NCBI RefSeq assembly: GCF_041228105.1
Contig: NZ_CP166097.1
Location: forward strand, 2,728,001-2,792,000
Direction: 5' to 3'
Source: Pectobacterium aroidearum
GTDB lineage: Bacteria > Pseudomonadota > Gammaproteobacteria > Enterobacterales > Enterobacteriaceae
DNA: 64,000 bases
A model generated the notes under the pieces. That model worked only from the letters and a program-made list of their open reading frames with translations. It searched no databases and was not told the origin of the DNA. How positions within the stretch are numbered: position 1 is the stretch's first letter; every line of letters begins with the position of its first letter. This document shows positions 8,530-18,351 of the stretch, piece after piece. The position numbers and the translations under genes are program-made.

Positions 8530-10203
8530 ATGTTAATGCCAGCGATTTTGCGAAACGGAATTGCTACTATCCGCCGCCGTCATCGCCTCAGTATTCTCTC
8601 CGGATTGTTATTGATCATTGGGTTATTTTCTTTACTGCAATTGGTTTCCGTCGGGGTTATTTCTCAAACAATGACCCAGGTTCGGCAGGATATTTCCGCT
8701 AACGAAAGCCTTCGTCAGCAACAAGCGTTAATGGATAAAGCACGGATGGAAGTGATGAATGCCAGCGATAAACTCAACCGCGCGGGCATTTATCTACTGG
8801 TGGACAAAGAAACAGGGTCTGAAGGCAGTTGGCACAGCCTGATGGATGAGGCAGAAGTGTCTCTCAAACAGGCACAGGAGTTCTACCAACAGTTGGGGGC
8901 GGTCACGACGTCAGAAGCGGAAACAGCCGCGTTCATAGACCTGAAGAAGAGCTACAGCCAACTCTATTCCGGGCTTATTGAACTCGCTCAGGGAATAAAA
9001 TCCACCAACCAGATCGATATTTTCTTTGCCGTTCCCGTTCAGGCCTATCAAAGCGATTTTACCCAGAAATATTCACACTACCTGCAAGACACCGATGCAT
9101 TGCAAAAGCAGCACGGCCAACAATTTCTGGCGTCTCTCGATCAAGCTAAAACGATTTTTATCACGGTACTCGGGCTCTTACTGGCGATCGCCATCGCAGT
9201 TTGGATCGGCGTGAGTCGGGTCATTATTCGTCCCCTGACGCAGATTATTGCCCATTTAAAACTGATTGCCGCAGGCGATCTTTCTCACTCGGTAAACGCA
9301 GAAATGCGGGGTACACGCGAGATTGGTCAACTTAATACCAGCGTCGTTCAAATGCAGGAAGGTCTGGTGACATTAGTCAATCAGGTTCGCCAGGGCGTTG
9401 ACCACATGGTGACGCAGGTTGATCGGGTTGCAGCGGATAACCAGCAGCTTTCCGAACAGGCTAATCGCCAATCCCATGAGCTCAAGGCCACTACAGAGCA
9501 CATTATTCAGCTCAGCCAGCATCTTGAGCAAAATGCGCTGCACACTCAACAGGCCAACCTGCATGCGGAAGACACCAGCAAGATCGCCGCACAGGGCGAG
9601 AACATGATGAATGACGTCAAAGCGGCGATGTCAGACATTGCAGGCAGGACGCGCGAAATGACGGAAGCGATTGGGATGATTGAAAACGTGGCGTTCCAGA
9701 CGCATATTTTGTCGTTGAATGCTGCAATAGAAGCGGCACGAGCCGGAACGATGGGACGAGGTTTTGCCGTTGTCGCACGGGAAGTCGGTACGTTGGCTTC
9801 ACAAAGCAGTCATTCCGCACAAAATATTAATGTGCTGATTCGTGATTCAGACAACAGCGTAAGCGCAGGAACGCGACTGGTGAACAAACTGAATGACAGC
9901 CTGCACAACATCATTCAGACGGCGAAAGGCACCGGCACGTTTTTGAGCGAGATCTCGGAAATATCGCACCAGCAGAACAAAAGTATTCATGAAGTAACCG
10001 CCCGACTCAGTACGCTGAATGACACCGTCAGAGAAAATGCGGGACAGGTTGAAGCCTCCGCACACACCTTCACCTCACTGCTGGAGCAAACGGAACGCTT
10101 AAATACCTCGGTATCGCTGTTTATCCTGCCCTCGACAGAGGATGACATTCATCAGATGCTCGATCAGCGAGACATGCCGCAGCGCATTCCCGTTATGGGA
10201 TAA
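8530..10203 (+). CDS. Methyl-accepting chemotaxis protein
   Basis: A transmembrane chemoreceptor that controls CheA. Order: basic N-terminus, TM1 (about residues 22-44), a helical periplasmic sensor domain of the four-helix-bundle type (45-205), TM2 (207-230), HAMP (230-285) and the cytoplasmic coiled coil. The signalling tip is recognisable near residues 383-420 as ENVAFQTHILSLNAAIEAARAG, then GRGFAVVAREVGTLA. No C-terminal NWETF-type pentapeptide is present (it ends RIPVMG), so adaptation enzymes are not tethered here. The ligand is unknown. It occupies the place of kch between yciI and clsA in E. coli, next to a dispersed repeat. Confidence 0.95.
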   Translation: MLMPAILRNGIATIRRRHRLSILSGLLLIIGLFSLLQLVSVGVISQTMTQVRQDISANESLRQQQALMDKARMEVMNASDKLNRAGIYLLVDKETGSEGSWHSLMDEAEVSLKQAQEFYQQLGAVTTSEAETAAFIDLKKSYSQLYSGLIELAQGIKSTNQIDIFFAVPVQAYQSDFTQKYSHYLQDTDALQKQHGQQFLASLDQAKTIFITVLGLLLAIAIAVWIGVSRVIIRPLTQIIAHLKLIAAGDLSHSVNAEMRGTREIGQLNTSVVQMQEGLVTLVNQVRQGVDHMVTQVDRVAADNQQLSEQANRQSHELKATTEHIIQLSQHLEQNALHTQQANLHAEDTSKIAAQGENMMNDVKAAMSDIAGRTREMTEAIGMIENVAFQTHILSLNAAIEAARAGTMGRGFAVVAREVGTLASQSSHSAQNINVLIRDSDNSVSAGTRLVNKLNDSLHNIIQTAKGTGTFLSEISEISHQQNKSIHEVTARLSTLNDTVRENAGQVEASAHTFTSLLEQTERLNTSVSLFILPSTEDDIHQMLDQRDMPQRIPVMG

Positions 10204-10246
10204 ACTGGTGAAGCAATAACCCCAGCAGGTAATAACAGAGTGATAA

Positions 10247-10280
10247 AAAAATAGCGACCATACCTCGGGTCGCTATTTTT
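10247..10280. terminator. Bidirectional terminator between the chemoreceptor gene and yciY
   Basis: AAAAATAGCGACC pairs with GGTCGCTATTTTT around an 8-base loop, with A-runs before and T-runs after. It serves the convergent chemoreceptor and yciY genes. Confidence 0.88.
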
Positions 10281-10289
10281 CTCACTGGC

Positions 10290-10466
10290 TTACCAATCGT
10301 AGGTTACCGCATAGAGCAATGCTCGTCGTTTGTGCTTTTGCTGCAAATAACGGGCAGAGCGAATATGGCGATACGTCCGTGATTGAGCTTCCAACCAGCG
10401 ACTTCTTCTACGCTGGACCTGACGTAACATCCGCCAGCGCCCCACTTCATTCCGACTGCGTTTCAT
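10290..10466 (-). CDS. yciY: YciY-family small basic protein
   Basis: A 58-residue, very Arg-rich protein starting MKRSRNEVGRWRMLRQ, closely resembling E. coli YciY (MKRSRTEVGRWRMQRQ). The match continues through RRRSRWLEAQSR. It lies divergent from clsA, the same place as in E. coli. The function is unknown. The C-terminal half (YLQQKHKRRALLYAVTYDW) diverges from the E. coli protein. Confidence 0.85.
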   Translation of the reverse strand: MKRSRNEVGRWRMLRQVQRRRSRWLEAQSRTYRHIRSARYLQQKHKRRALLYAVTYDW

Positions 10467-10660
10467 GATGCGACTCTTGTTAATACACTCGCGCTGGGCA
10501 TTATATACCCCTGATACGTGGCGACAATCAGTGAATCGCCCTCTCCGCCACCTTCTTCTTACTCGTTACGCTATTTTATTCAGAGGAAAGGCATTTCCCC
10601 TTTTATAAATCTATGCGTACACTTTGTTAATTCTTTGCAGAAGGGAACTGTGCTGCTTTT

Positions 10661-12121
10661 ATGTCGACATTTTATACCGTAATAAGTTGGTTACTGGTTT
10701 TTGGCTACTGGTTACTAATCGCAGGTGTGACCTTACGTATTCTGATGAAACGTCGGGCGGTACCTTCTGCGATGGCCTGGCTACTGGTAATTTATATTCT
10801 GCCACTTGTCGGTATTGTTGCTTATCTTTCGTTCGGCGAGCTCCATCTGGGCAAACGCCGGGCTGAACGCGCCAGCAAAATGTGGCCATCAACCGCAAAA
10901 TGGCTGCGCGAATTAAAAGAGTATCGCCGTATTTTCGCGACGGAAAACAGCGAAGTCGCTAGCGCATTATTCCAGCTGTGTGAACGACGCCAAGGGATTG
11001 GTGGCGTTAAAGGCAATCAGTTGCAGCTGATGACCACGTTTGATGACACGATTAAAGCGCTATTACGTGATATTGAACTGGCCCGCAGCAACATCGAAAT
11101 GGTGTTCTATATCTGGCAACCCGGCGGCCTGGTTGAGCAAGTCTCCTCTTCTCTCATCGCGGCTGCACGACGCGGAGTACACTGCCGTATTCTGCTCGAC
11201 TCTGCCGGCAGCGTACAATTCTTCCGCCAGCATCACCCCGAATTGATGCGCACGGCCGGAATAGAAGTGGTTGAAGCCCTGAAAGTGAATCTGTTCCGTG
11301 CCTTCCTGCGCCGCATGGATTTGCGGCAGCACCGTAAAATTATCCTGATCGATAACCGTATTGCTTACACCGGCAGCATGAATATGGTCGATCCTCGTTT
11401 CTTCAAACAAGATGCTGGCGTCGGGCAATGGATTGACCTGATGGCGCGAATTGAAGGGCCGGTCGCGACCACACTGGGGATTATTTACTGCTGTGACTGG
11501 GAAATGGAGACGGGCAAGCGCCTGCTTCCTCCGCCGCCGGATGTTAACGTCATGCCGTTCGAACAGGAGAGCGGCCACACCATTCAGGTGATTGCTTCCG
11601 GCCCCGGTTACCCGGAAGAGATGATTCATCAGGCGCTGCTGACATCTGTCTATTCAGCACGTAAGCAGTTGATCATGACCACCCCCTACTTCGTGCCCAG
11701 CGACGACCTGCTGCACGCCATCTGCACCGCTGCCCAGCGCGGGGTTGATGTCAGCATTATTGTGCCGCACAAGAATGACTCCGTGCTGGTCGGCTGGGCC
11801 AGCCGCGCCTTCTTCACGGAATTGCTGGCCGCTGGCGTAAAAATTTATCAGTTCAAGGACGGCCTGCTGCACACCAAAAGCGTATTGGTCGACGGACAGC
11901 TTAGCCTGGTCGGCACGGTCAATCTGGATATGCGAAGCCTGTGGCTGAATTTTGAAATCACGCTGGTGATTGACGATGCCGGATTCGGCAGCGATTTAGC
12001 CTGTGTGCAGGAAGATTACATCGCCCGCTCACGCCTGTTAAACGCGACACAGTGGCAAAACCGTCCTTACTGGCAACGTATCGTCGAGCGGCTGTTCTAC
12101 TTTTTCAGCCCCCTGCTATAA
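10661..12121 (+). CDS. clsA: Cardiolipin synthase A
   Basis: ClsA makes cardiolipin from two phosphatidylglycerol molecules in the inner membrane. The 486-residue protein has two N-terminal membrane segments (about residues 3-29 and 37-58) and two phospholipase D (HKD) motifs: [18 protein letters not shown] near residue 224 and [18 protein letters not shown] near 404. It ends FYFFSPLL, like E. coli. The start [11 protein letters not shown] is chosen by alignment to E. coli Cls. yciU follows 56 bp downstream, probably in the same transcript. Confidence 0.97.
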   Translation: MSTFYTVISWLLVFGYWLLIAGVTLRILMKRRAVPSAMAWLLVIYILPLVGIVAYLSFGELHLGKRRAERASKMWPSTAKWLRELKEYRRIFATENSEVASALFQLCERRQGIGGVKGNQLQLMTTFDDTIKALLRDIELARSNIEMVFYIWQPGGLVEQVSSSLIAAARRGVHCRILLDSAGSVQFFRQHHPELMRTAGIEVVEALKVNLFRAFLRRMDLRQHRKIILIDNRIAYTGSMNMVDPRFFKQDAGVGQWIDLMARIEGPVATTLGIIYCCDWEMETGKRLLPPPPDVNVMPFEQESGHTIQVIASGPGYPEEMIHQALLTSVYSARKQLIMTTPYFVPSDDLLHAICTAAQRGVDVSIIVPHKNDSVLVGWASRAFFTELLAAGVKIYQFKDGLLHTKSVLVDGQLSLVGTVNLDMRSLWLNFEITLVIDDAGFGSDLACVQEDYIARSRLLNATQWQNRPYWQRIVERLFYFFSPLL

Positions 12122-12147
12122 ATGCGCGTTTTCCCGTGTTCTAATAA

Positions 12148-12501
<354 letters not shown>

Positions 12502-12537
12502 GCCCAGAGGAAAGAATAAGTTATCTCGCTTAAACGT

Positions 12538-12567
12538 AAGGCGTCCCCCGCAGGAGACGCCTTTTTT
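12538..12567 (+). terminator. Terminator after yciU
   Basis: AAGGCGTC and GACGCCTT form the stem with a C-rich/G-rich inner part, followed by six T. It ends the clsA-yciU transcript and lies between the convergent genes yciU and oppF. Confidence 0.85.
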
Positions 12568-12590
12568 ACATCCGTAACCGGTAAAACGGG

Positions 12591-13625
12591 TTACGGAGCT
12601 TCGACTTCTTCCACCGGTAACAATGCCTGAGGATCAACTTTCAGGCACGACACCGCGTGTGTAAAGCTCCCTTCCAGCAAGGGACGGGTTTTCGAGCACT
12701 CTGGGCCAACAACCGGACAGCGGGTGCAGAACACGCAGCCCGATGGCGGATTGATCGGTGAAGGCAAATCCCCTTCCAGCAGCTGTATCTGCTTATTGCG
12801 TTCCTGATCGGGATCGGGAATCGGCACCGCAGACATCAGCGCACGGGTGTAGGGATGCTGTGGATTTTGATAAACCTGGTCGTACGTTCCCAGCTCCACC
12901 GCATGGCCCAGATACATCACCAACACGCGATCGGAAATGTGCTTCACCACCGATAAATCATGCGCGATAAAAATCAGCGACAGGCGCATTTCACGCTGCA
13001 ACTGACGCAACAGGTTAACGACCTGTGCCTGAATCGACACGTCCAGCGCGGAAACCGGCTCGTCGCAGATAATCAGCTTCGGTTCCAGAATCAGCGCACG
13101 CGCGATCCCGATACGCTGACACTGCCCGCCGGAGAATTCATGCGGATAACGGTTGATCAGGTTCGGCAACAGCCCAACCTTCAGCATCATCGCTTTCACG
13201 CGATCTTTTACCGTCTGCCGATCCAGTTCAGGATGATAAACCTTTAACGGCTCCGCAATAATCTCACCGATGGTCATACGCGGATTCAGCGACGCCAGCG
13301 GATCCTGGAATATCATCTGAATATCGCTACGCGCCGCACGCCATTGATCGTCGCTCATACCCAGCAGGTCTTTCCCCAGCCAGGTCACTCGCCCGTCGGT
13401 CGCTTTTACCAGACCGATAATGGCACGCGCCAGCGTAGACTTACCGCAGCCGGATTCCCCTACCACGCCCAGCGTTTCGCCTTCATATAAGCGCAGCGTC
13501 ACGCCATCGACCGCTTTCAGTTTTTTCGGCGGCTGCCAGAACCACTGTTTATCATCTCTGACATCAAAGTGGACTTTCAGATCGTCCACTTCTAACAACA
13601 CCTTTTTCTCGTCCGCGTTGTTCAT
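12591..13625 (-). CDS. oppF: Oligopeptide ABC transporter ATP-binding protein OppF
   Basis: One of two ATPases driving oligopeptide import through OppBC. The 344-residue protein has Walker A GESGCGKST (near residue 55), the ABC signature FSGGQCQRIGIARAL (near 164), and Walker B LIICDEP followed by H-loop IAHDL. The C-terminal oligopeptide-transporter extension carries the Cys cluster CVFCTRCPVVGPEC (about residues 297-310), which in this family can hold an iron-sulfur cluster. Its ATG overlaps the oppD stop by four bases (ATGA). It is the last gene of oppABCDF. Confidence 0.97.
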   Translation of the reverse strand: MNNADEKKVLLEVDDLKVHFDVRDDKQWFWQPPKKLKAVDGVTLRLYEGETLGVVGESGCGKSTLARAIIGLVKATDGRVTWLGKDLLGMSDDQWRAARSDIQMIFQDPLASLNPRMTIGEIIAEPLKVYHPELDRQTVKDRVKAMMLKVGLLPNLINRYPHEFSGGQCQRIGIARALILEPKLIICDEPVSALDVSIQAQVVNLLRQLQREMRLSLIFIAHDLSVVKHISDRVLVMYLGHAVELGTYDQVYQNPQHPYTRALMSAVPIPDPDQERNKQIQLLEGDLPSPINPPSGCVFCTRCPVVGPECSKTRPLLEGSFTHAVSCLKVDPQALLPVEEVEAP

Positions 13626-14617
13626 ACCACCTCCTCAATCGCTCTAAAGCAGGCGCGCAAGCGGCCATCACCAAAAGATTCCAGCGCAGGTGCGCTATGG
13701 CAGACATCCATTGAATACGGACAGCGCGGTTGGAATGGGCACCCTTTCGGCAGACGTAATAAGTTCGGTGGATTACCCGGAATGGTCGCTAATACTTCAT
13801 CCTCTGCATCCAGACGCGGCACGGCATTAAGCAGGCCGACAGAATACGGATGACTCGGATGATAAAAGACATCGCGGGCAGCGCCGTATTCCATGGTACG
13901 TCCAGCGTACATCACCAGTACTTTGTCACAAATACCAGCAACGACGCCCAGGTCATGGGTGATCATGATAATGGCAGTATTAAACTCGCGCTTCAGCTCG
14001 TTCAACAGCGTCATAATTTGCGCCTGAACCGTCACATCCAGTGCTGTTGTCGGTTCATCGGCAATCAGCAGCTTTGGACGACACAGCAGCGCCATCGCGA
14101 TCATCACGCGCTGACGCATCCCACCGGAAAATTCATGCGGATACATCTTCATACGCTTACGCGCTTCCGGCATTTTGACCGCATCCAGCATTTTGACCGA
14201 CTCTTCAAACGCTTCGCTTTTACTCAGATGCTTGTGCAGCATCAGTACTTCCATCAGCTGTTCACCGACGCGCATGTAAGGGTTCAGCGAGGTCATCGGA
14301 TCCTGGAAAATCATACTGATTTCTTCAGCACGTAGCTTATTCAGTTGGCTTTCAGGCAGGTTGAGAATTTCTTTACCACGAAAACGGGCGGAGCCGCCAA
14401 TGCGGCCATTGCGTGCCAACAACCCCATCAGCGCAAACGCGGTTTGTGATTTACCGGAACCAGATTCTCCGACAATTCCCAGCGTCTCACCGGCGTTGAG
14501 CGTGAAATTCAGGTCGTTAACCGCCGTTACATCGCCATCCTGCGTTTTGAACGTTACCCGGAGATCCTGAACATGTAGCAGCGCGTCGTGCGCGCCAGTT
14601 AACTCAATCTTGCTCAT
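13622..14617 (-). CDS. oppD: Oligopeptide ABC transporter ATP-binding protein OppD
   Basis: Partner ATPase of OppF. The 331-residue protein has Walker A GESGSGKSQ (near residue 50), signature FSGGMRQRVMIAMAL, Walker B LLIADEPTTALDV and the H-loop ITHDLG. The C-terminal extension contains CPFQPRCPYSMDVC. Eleven bases separate it from oppC, and it overlaps oppF by four bases, so the genes are translated together. Confidence 0.97.
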   Translation of the reverse strand: MSKIELTGAHDALLHVQDLRVTFKTQDGDVTAVNDLNFTLNAGETLGIVGESGSGKSQTAFALMGLLARNGRIGGSARFRGKEILNLPESQLNKLRAEEISMIFQDPMTSLNPYMRVGEQLMEVLMLHKHLSKSEAFEESVKMLDAVKMPEARKRMKMYPHEFSGGMRQRVMIAMALLCRPKLLIADEPTTALDVTVQAQIMTLLNELKREFNTAIIMITHDLGVVAGICDKVLVMYAGRTMEYGAARDVFYHPSHPYSVGLLNAVPRLDAEDEVLATIPGNPPNLLRLPKGCPFQPRCPYSMDVCHSAPALESFGDGRLRACFRAIEEVV

Positions 14618-14628
14618 GTTAATACTCC

Positions 14629-15537
14629 TCAGCGATCTTTCGGGTCGAGGGCATCACGCAGGCCATCGCCGATAAAGTTAAAACAAAACAGCGTGACAAC
14701 CAGAAACGCCGCCGGATAGAACAGTAACCACGGCGACACTTCCATTGAGTTTGCACCATCATTCAGTAAGGCGCCCCAGCTGCTTAACGGCTCCTGCGTA
14801 CCCAGCCCCAGGAAGCTCAGGAAGGATTCAAACAGAATCATGCTTGGCACCAGTAATGAGGCGTAAACCACCACCACACCCAGCACGTTAGGCACAACGT
14901 GGCGCAATACGATACCGCGAGTGGAAACACCGGACACCATCGCCGCTTCAATGAACTCTTTACGTTTCAGACTCAGCGTTTGACCGCGCACGATACGCGC
15001 CATATCCAGCCAGGACACCATACCGATAGCCACGAAGATCAACAGCATGTTCTGCCCGAAGAACGTTACCAGCAGAATCACGAAGAACATGAACGGGAAT
15101 GAGTTGAGGATCTCCAGCAAACGCATCATCACTGAATCCACTTTCCCACCCAGATAGCCGGACATCGCGCCATACAGCGTTCCGACAATCACCGCGACCA
15201 GCGCCGCCGCCACGCCGACCATCAGCGAGACGCGGCCACCGATGGCAACACGAACCAGCAGGTCACGGCCAGATGAGTCCGTACCAAAATAGTGCCCGGA
15301 CGTCATATCCGGCGCGGCTGACATCATTCCCCAGTCCGTATCGGCATAGTCAAATGCGGACAGCATCGGGGCGAAAATCACAAACACGGTAATGACAGCC
15401 AAAACAAACAAGCTGGCCAGCGCGGCACGGTTATGGATAAAGCGCAGGCGCGCATCCTGCCACAGGCTACGCCCTTCAATTTCTGTCTGCTCGGTGAAGT
15501 TCTCTAACGCTTCAACGTTTTTTCGATTCCAAAACAT
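14629..15537 (-). CDS. oppC: Oligopeptide ABC transporter permease OppC
   Basis: Inner-membrane permease of the oligopeptide importer, pairing with OppB. The 302-residue protein has a cytoplasmic N-terminus (RKNVEALENFTEQ), six predicted membrane segments (the first near residues 38-58) and the EAA loop EAAMVSGVSTRGIVLRHVVPN (about residues 197-217) that docks on the ATPases. It ends RDALDPKDR, as in E. coli OppC. It lies 11 bp after oppB. Confidence 0.97.
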   Translation of the reverse strand: MFWNRKNVEALENFTEQTEIEGRSLWQDARLRFIHNRAALASLFVLAVITVFVIFAPMLSAFDYADTDWGMMSAAPDMTSGHYFGTDSSGRDLLVRVAIGGRVSLMVGVAAALVAVIVGTLYGAMSGYLGGKVDSVMMRLLEILNSFPFMFFVILLVTFFGQNMLLIFVAIGMVSWLDMARIVRGQTLSLKRKEFIEAAMVSGVSTRGIVLRHVVPNVLGVVVVYASLLVPSMILFESFLSFLGLGTQEPLSSWGALLNDGANSMEVSPWLLFYPAAFLVVTLFCFNFIGDGLRDALDPKDR

Positions 15538-15548
15538 AGCGCCCCCAA

Positions 15549-16469
15549 TTAATAGCGAATTTTCGGATCGATAACAGCGTAGAGCACGTCAATGATCGCA
15601 TTAAAGAGAATGGTTAAGCCGCCGACCAGAATCGTCAGACTCAGTACCAGTGAGTAGTCACGGTTCAGCGCACCGTTCACGAAAAGTTGCCCAATACCCG
15701 GTAAACCAAAAATGGTTTCAATCACCATTGAGCCGGTAATAATCCCGACAAACGCCGGCCCCATGTAGGAGAGCACCGGCAGCAACGCAGGCTTTAACGC
15801 GTGGCGCAGAACGATGCGACGCATCGGCAGTCCTTTGGCGCGCGCGGTACGGATAAAGTTAGAGTGCAAAACCTCGATCATAGATCCTCGGGTAATACGC
15901 GCGATGCTGGCGATATAAGATAAAGACAGCGCCACCATCGGTAAAATCATGTATTTGGGCGCCCCGCCGTTCCAGCCACCGCCGGGCAACCAACGCAGCG
16001 TAATGGCAAAAATCAGCACCAATAACGGTGCGACGACAAAGCTGGGAATCACCACCCCCGTCATGGCAAAGCCCATCACGGTATAATCCCATTTCGTATT
16101 CTGATTCAGTGCGGCGATCACGCCAGCACTCACACCAAAAACAATCGCCAGAACGAATGCCGCGAACCCCAATTTTGCAGAAACGGGGAAAGACGTCGCG
16201 ACCAAATCGTTCACAGAATAGTCTTTGTATTTAAAAGAAGGACCGAAATCACCCTGCACCAGTTGCAGTAAATAGTTACCGTACTGCGTCAGTATTGGGT
16301 CGTTCAGATGATACTTGGCTTCAATATTCGCCATCACTTCCGGCGGTAAATTACGCTCACCGGTAAAAGGGCTGCCGGGTGCCAATCGCATCATAAAGAA
16401 CGAGATGGTGATCAGGATAAATAGTGTTGGAATCGCCTCTAAACAGCGGCGAAGAATAAATTTTAACAT
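15549..16469 (-). CDS. oppB: Oligopeptide ABC transporter permease OppB
   Basis: Inner-membrane permease forming the translocation pore with OppC. The 306-residue protein starts MLKFILRRCLEAIPTLFILI, the OppB/DppB start and first membrane helix. The EAA-like loop is TARAKGLPMRRIVLRHALKPA (near residues 208-228). The C-terminus VIDPKIRY is typical. A hairpin separates it from oppA upstream, which probably lowers its expression relative to oppA. Confidence 0.97.
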   Translation of the reverse strand: MLKFILRRCLEAIPTLFILITISFFMMRLAPGSPFTGERNLPPEVMANIEAKYHLNDPILTQYGNYLLQLVQGDFGPSFKYKDYSVNDLVATSFPVSAKLGFAAFVLAIVFGVSAGVIAALNQNTKWDYTVMGFAMTGVVIPSFVVAPLLVLIFAITLRWLPGGGWNGGAPKYMILPMVALSLSYIASIARITRGSMIEVLHSNFIRTARAKGLPMRRIVLRHALKPALLPVLSYMGPAFVGIITGSMVIETIFGLPGIGQLFVNGALNRDYSLVLSLTILVGGLTILFNAIIDVLYAVIDPKIRY

Positions 16470-16486
16470 TGCTCGTACCTATAAAA

Positions 16487-16516
16487 GGCTGGCAGCACAA
16501 CCGCGTGCGGCCAGCC
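16487..16516 (-). terminator. Attenuating hairpin between oppA and oppB
   Basis: On the minus strand GGCTGGC and GCCAGCC enclose a second GCAC/GTGC stem, followed by TTTTA. It begins 7 nt after the oppA stop. Such intercistronic hairpins let the binding protein be made in excess of the membrane parts by partial termination or by protecting oppA mRNA. Confidence 0.75.
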
Positions 16517-16523
16517 ATTATTA

Positions 16524-18161
16524 TTAGTGCTTGATGATATAAAGATCTTTCACGTAAACATTATCCTGAGGATCGTTGCCCGTTAATCCACCAACATAAG
16601 GTTTCACCAGTCGGGTATTCGCATAGTAATAAACTGGGATGGTGACAGCGTCTTTATCCAGCTGTGATTCAGCCTGCTGATAAATCGCGGCGCGCTCCTC
16701 GTCGGTTTTCACCTGCAGGGATTTCGCCACCAGTGCATCAAACTCTTTGCTCTTATAGTGCGAGGTGTTACTGCTGCTGTCAGACAGCATGCTATTCAGG
16801 AAGGTTGAAGGTTCGTTATAGTCCGCACACCATCCGGCGCGTGCGACATCATAGGTCCCCTGATGACGGGTGCTGAGGAAGGTTTTCCATTCCTGATTTT
16901 CCAGCTTAACATCCACACCGATATTCTGTTTCCAGATAGAGGCAGCCGCGATCGCCATCTTCTTATGCAGATCGGATGTGTTGTACAGCAGGCTCAGCGT
17001 CAGCGGTTTTTCCGCGGTATAACCCGCTTCTGCCAACAGTTTTTTCGCTTCTTCGTTACGTTTCGCCTGTGGCCAGGTGAACCACTCTGGCACTGACGCT
17101 TTCAGGCCATCAATATACGGTGGTACAAAACCATAGGCAGGAATATCGCCCTGATTTTTCACCTTGTTGGTCAGAATATCCTGGCTCAGACCCAGACGCA
17201 GTGCGGTACGTACGCGTACATCGTTAAACGGCGGCTTCTGGTTGTTAACTTCGTAGTAGTAAGTACACAGATACGGGTTAACCTTCACTTCATCCGGGAT
17301 TTCTTTCTTCAGCTTTTGGAAGAGTTCGATTGGCAGGTTGTTGTACGTCATGTCGATTTCACCGCTGCGGTAGCGGTTAACGTCCGTCACTTCAGACGCA
17401 ATCGGCAAATACGTCACCTGATTAATCACAGTATGGGCGTTGTCCCAATATTGCGGGTTACGCTCCAGCACCATTTTTTCGTTTACGACCCAGCTTTTCA
17501 GCTTGTAGGCACCATTACCAACCCAGTTTTGCGGCTGCGTCCATTTTTCACCGAATTTTTCAACCACGGCTTTATTGATTGGGGACATCGCAACATAAAC
17601 AGGCAGTTTATAGAAGTAAGGTACGGCTTCAGAAAGCGTGACTTCAAACGTATGATCGTCAATCGCTTTCACGCCCAGCGTATCCGGAGATTTTTTGCCG
17701 GCGATGATGTCATCGATATTCAGCAGATGACCGTATTGCAGATAGCTGGCGTAAGGCGATGCTGTTTTTGGATCGGCCAGACGCTGCCAGCTGTAGACGA
17801 AATCTTGTGCGGTAACTGGCTCACCATTGGACCATTTAGCATCTTTACGCAGGTGGAATGTCCACACTTTAAAATCTTTGTTATCCCAGCTTTCCGCTAC
17901 GCCTGGGCTGGTTTTGCCGTTAACGTCGGAAATGACCAGTCCTTCCAGCAGATCGCGCGACACGTTGGATTCCGGCACGCCTTCGATTTTATGCGGGTCA
18001 AGGGAGGAAACTTCAGCGCCGTTATTACGAACCAGCTCTTGTTTTTCTGCTAACTGCACGCCAGCGGGAACGGTCGCGGCAAAAGCAGAAACAGCCATCG
18101 TGCTACTCAATGCCGCGATAATAGCGGCCGCTACTCTTTTTTTAGTTGTGATGTGTGTCAT
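16524..18161 (-). CDS. oppA: Periplasmic oligopeptide-binding protein OppA (copy 1)
   Basis: Captures peptides of about two to five residues in the periplasm for OppBCDF. The 545-residue precursor has a signal peptide cut after AVSAFA, then the SBP family 5 start ATVPAGVQLAEKQELVRNNGAEVSSLDP. Typical motifs follow: WTFHLRKDAKWSNGEPVTAQDFVYSWQRL split over residues 103-130, and the C-terminal DPQDNVYVKDLYIIKH. It is the first gene directly joined to oppBCDF. The leader upstream holds a hairpin belonging to the second oppA. OppA mRNAs are usual targets of the GcvB sRNA, but no pairing was tested here. Confidence 0.97.
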   Translation of the reverse strand: MTHITTKKRVAAAIIAALSSTMAVSAFAATVPAGVQLAEKQELVRNNGAEVSSLDPHKIEGVPESNVSRDLLEGLVISDVNGKTSPGVAESWDNKDFKVWTFHLRKDAKWSNGEPVTAQDFVYSWQRLADPKTASPYASYLQYGHLLNIDDIIAGKKSPDTLGVKAIDDHTFEVTLSEAVPYFYKLPVYVAMSPINKAVVEKFGEKWTQPQNWVGNGAYKLKSWVVNEKMVLERNPQYWDNAHTVINQVTYLPIASEVTDVNRYRSGEIDMTYNNLPIELFQKLKKEIPDEVKVNPYLCTYYYEVNNQKPPFNDVRVRTALRLGLSQDILTNKVKNQGDIPAYGFVPPYIDGLKASVPEWFTWPQAKRNEEAKKLLAEAGYTAEKPLTLSLLYNTSDLHKKMAIAAASIWKQNIGVDVKLENQEWKTFLSTRHQGTYDVARAGWCADYNEPSTFLNSMLSDSSSNTSHYKSKEFDALVAKSLQVKTDEERAAIYQQAESQLDKDAVTIPVYYYANTRLVKPYVGGLTGNDPQDNVYVKDLYIIKH

Positions 18162-18253
18162 TATTTTCTCCTGTAATGTTGCCGTGTTAGTTATCCCAGC
18201 ACGATTCCTGAATTAGAGCCTTATGAAAAAACGATTAATCGATTCGACTCACG

Positions 18254-18280
18254 ACCCATTCCCACATAGCAGGAATGGGT
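18254..18280 (-). terminator. Hairpin after the second oppA gene
   Basis: ACCCATTCC and GGAATGGGT form a 9-bp perfect stem around 9 bases, 72 nt past the stop of the upstream oppA copy on the minus strand. A T-run is missing, so it could be a partial terminator or RNA-stability element. Confidence 0.5.
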
Positions 18281-18351
18281 AACCAGAGATTAAACACCAA
18301 ATTAATCGTTGCTCGCTCACTTCATTTGCATCAAACCGTAAACAGCGCGGA

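Noticed and set aside
11063..11629. 188-codon minus-strand frame antisense to clsA
   Set aside because: Shadow of a certain gene with G+C-rich third positions; no recognisable protein.
17316..18053. 245-codon plus-strand frame antisense to oppA
   Set aside because: oppA is certain by homology, and the second oppA shows only fragments of a similar antisense frame. No ribosome site was seen.
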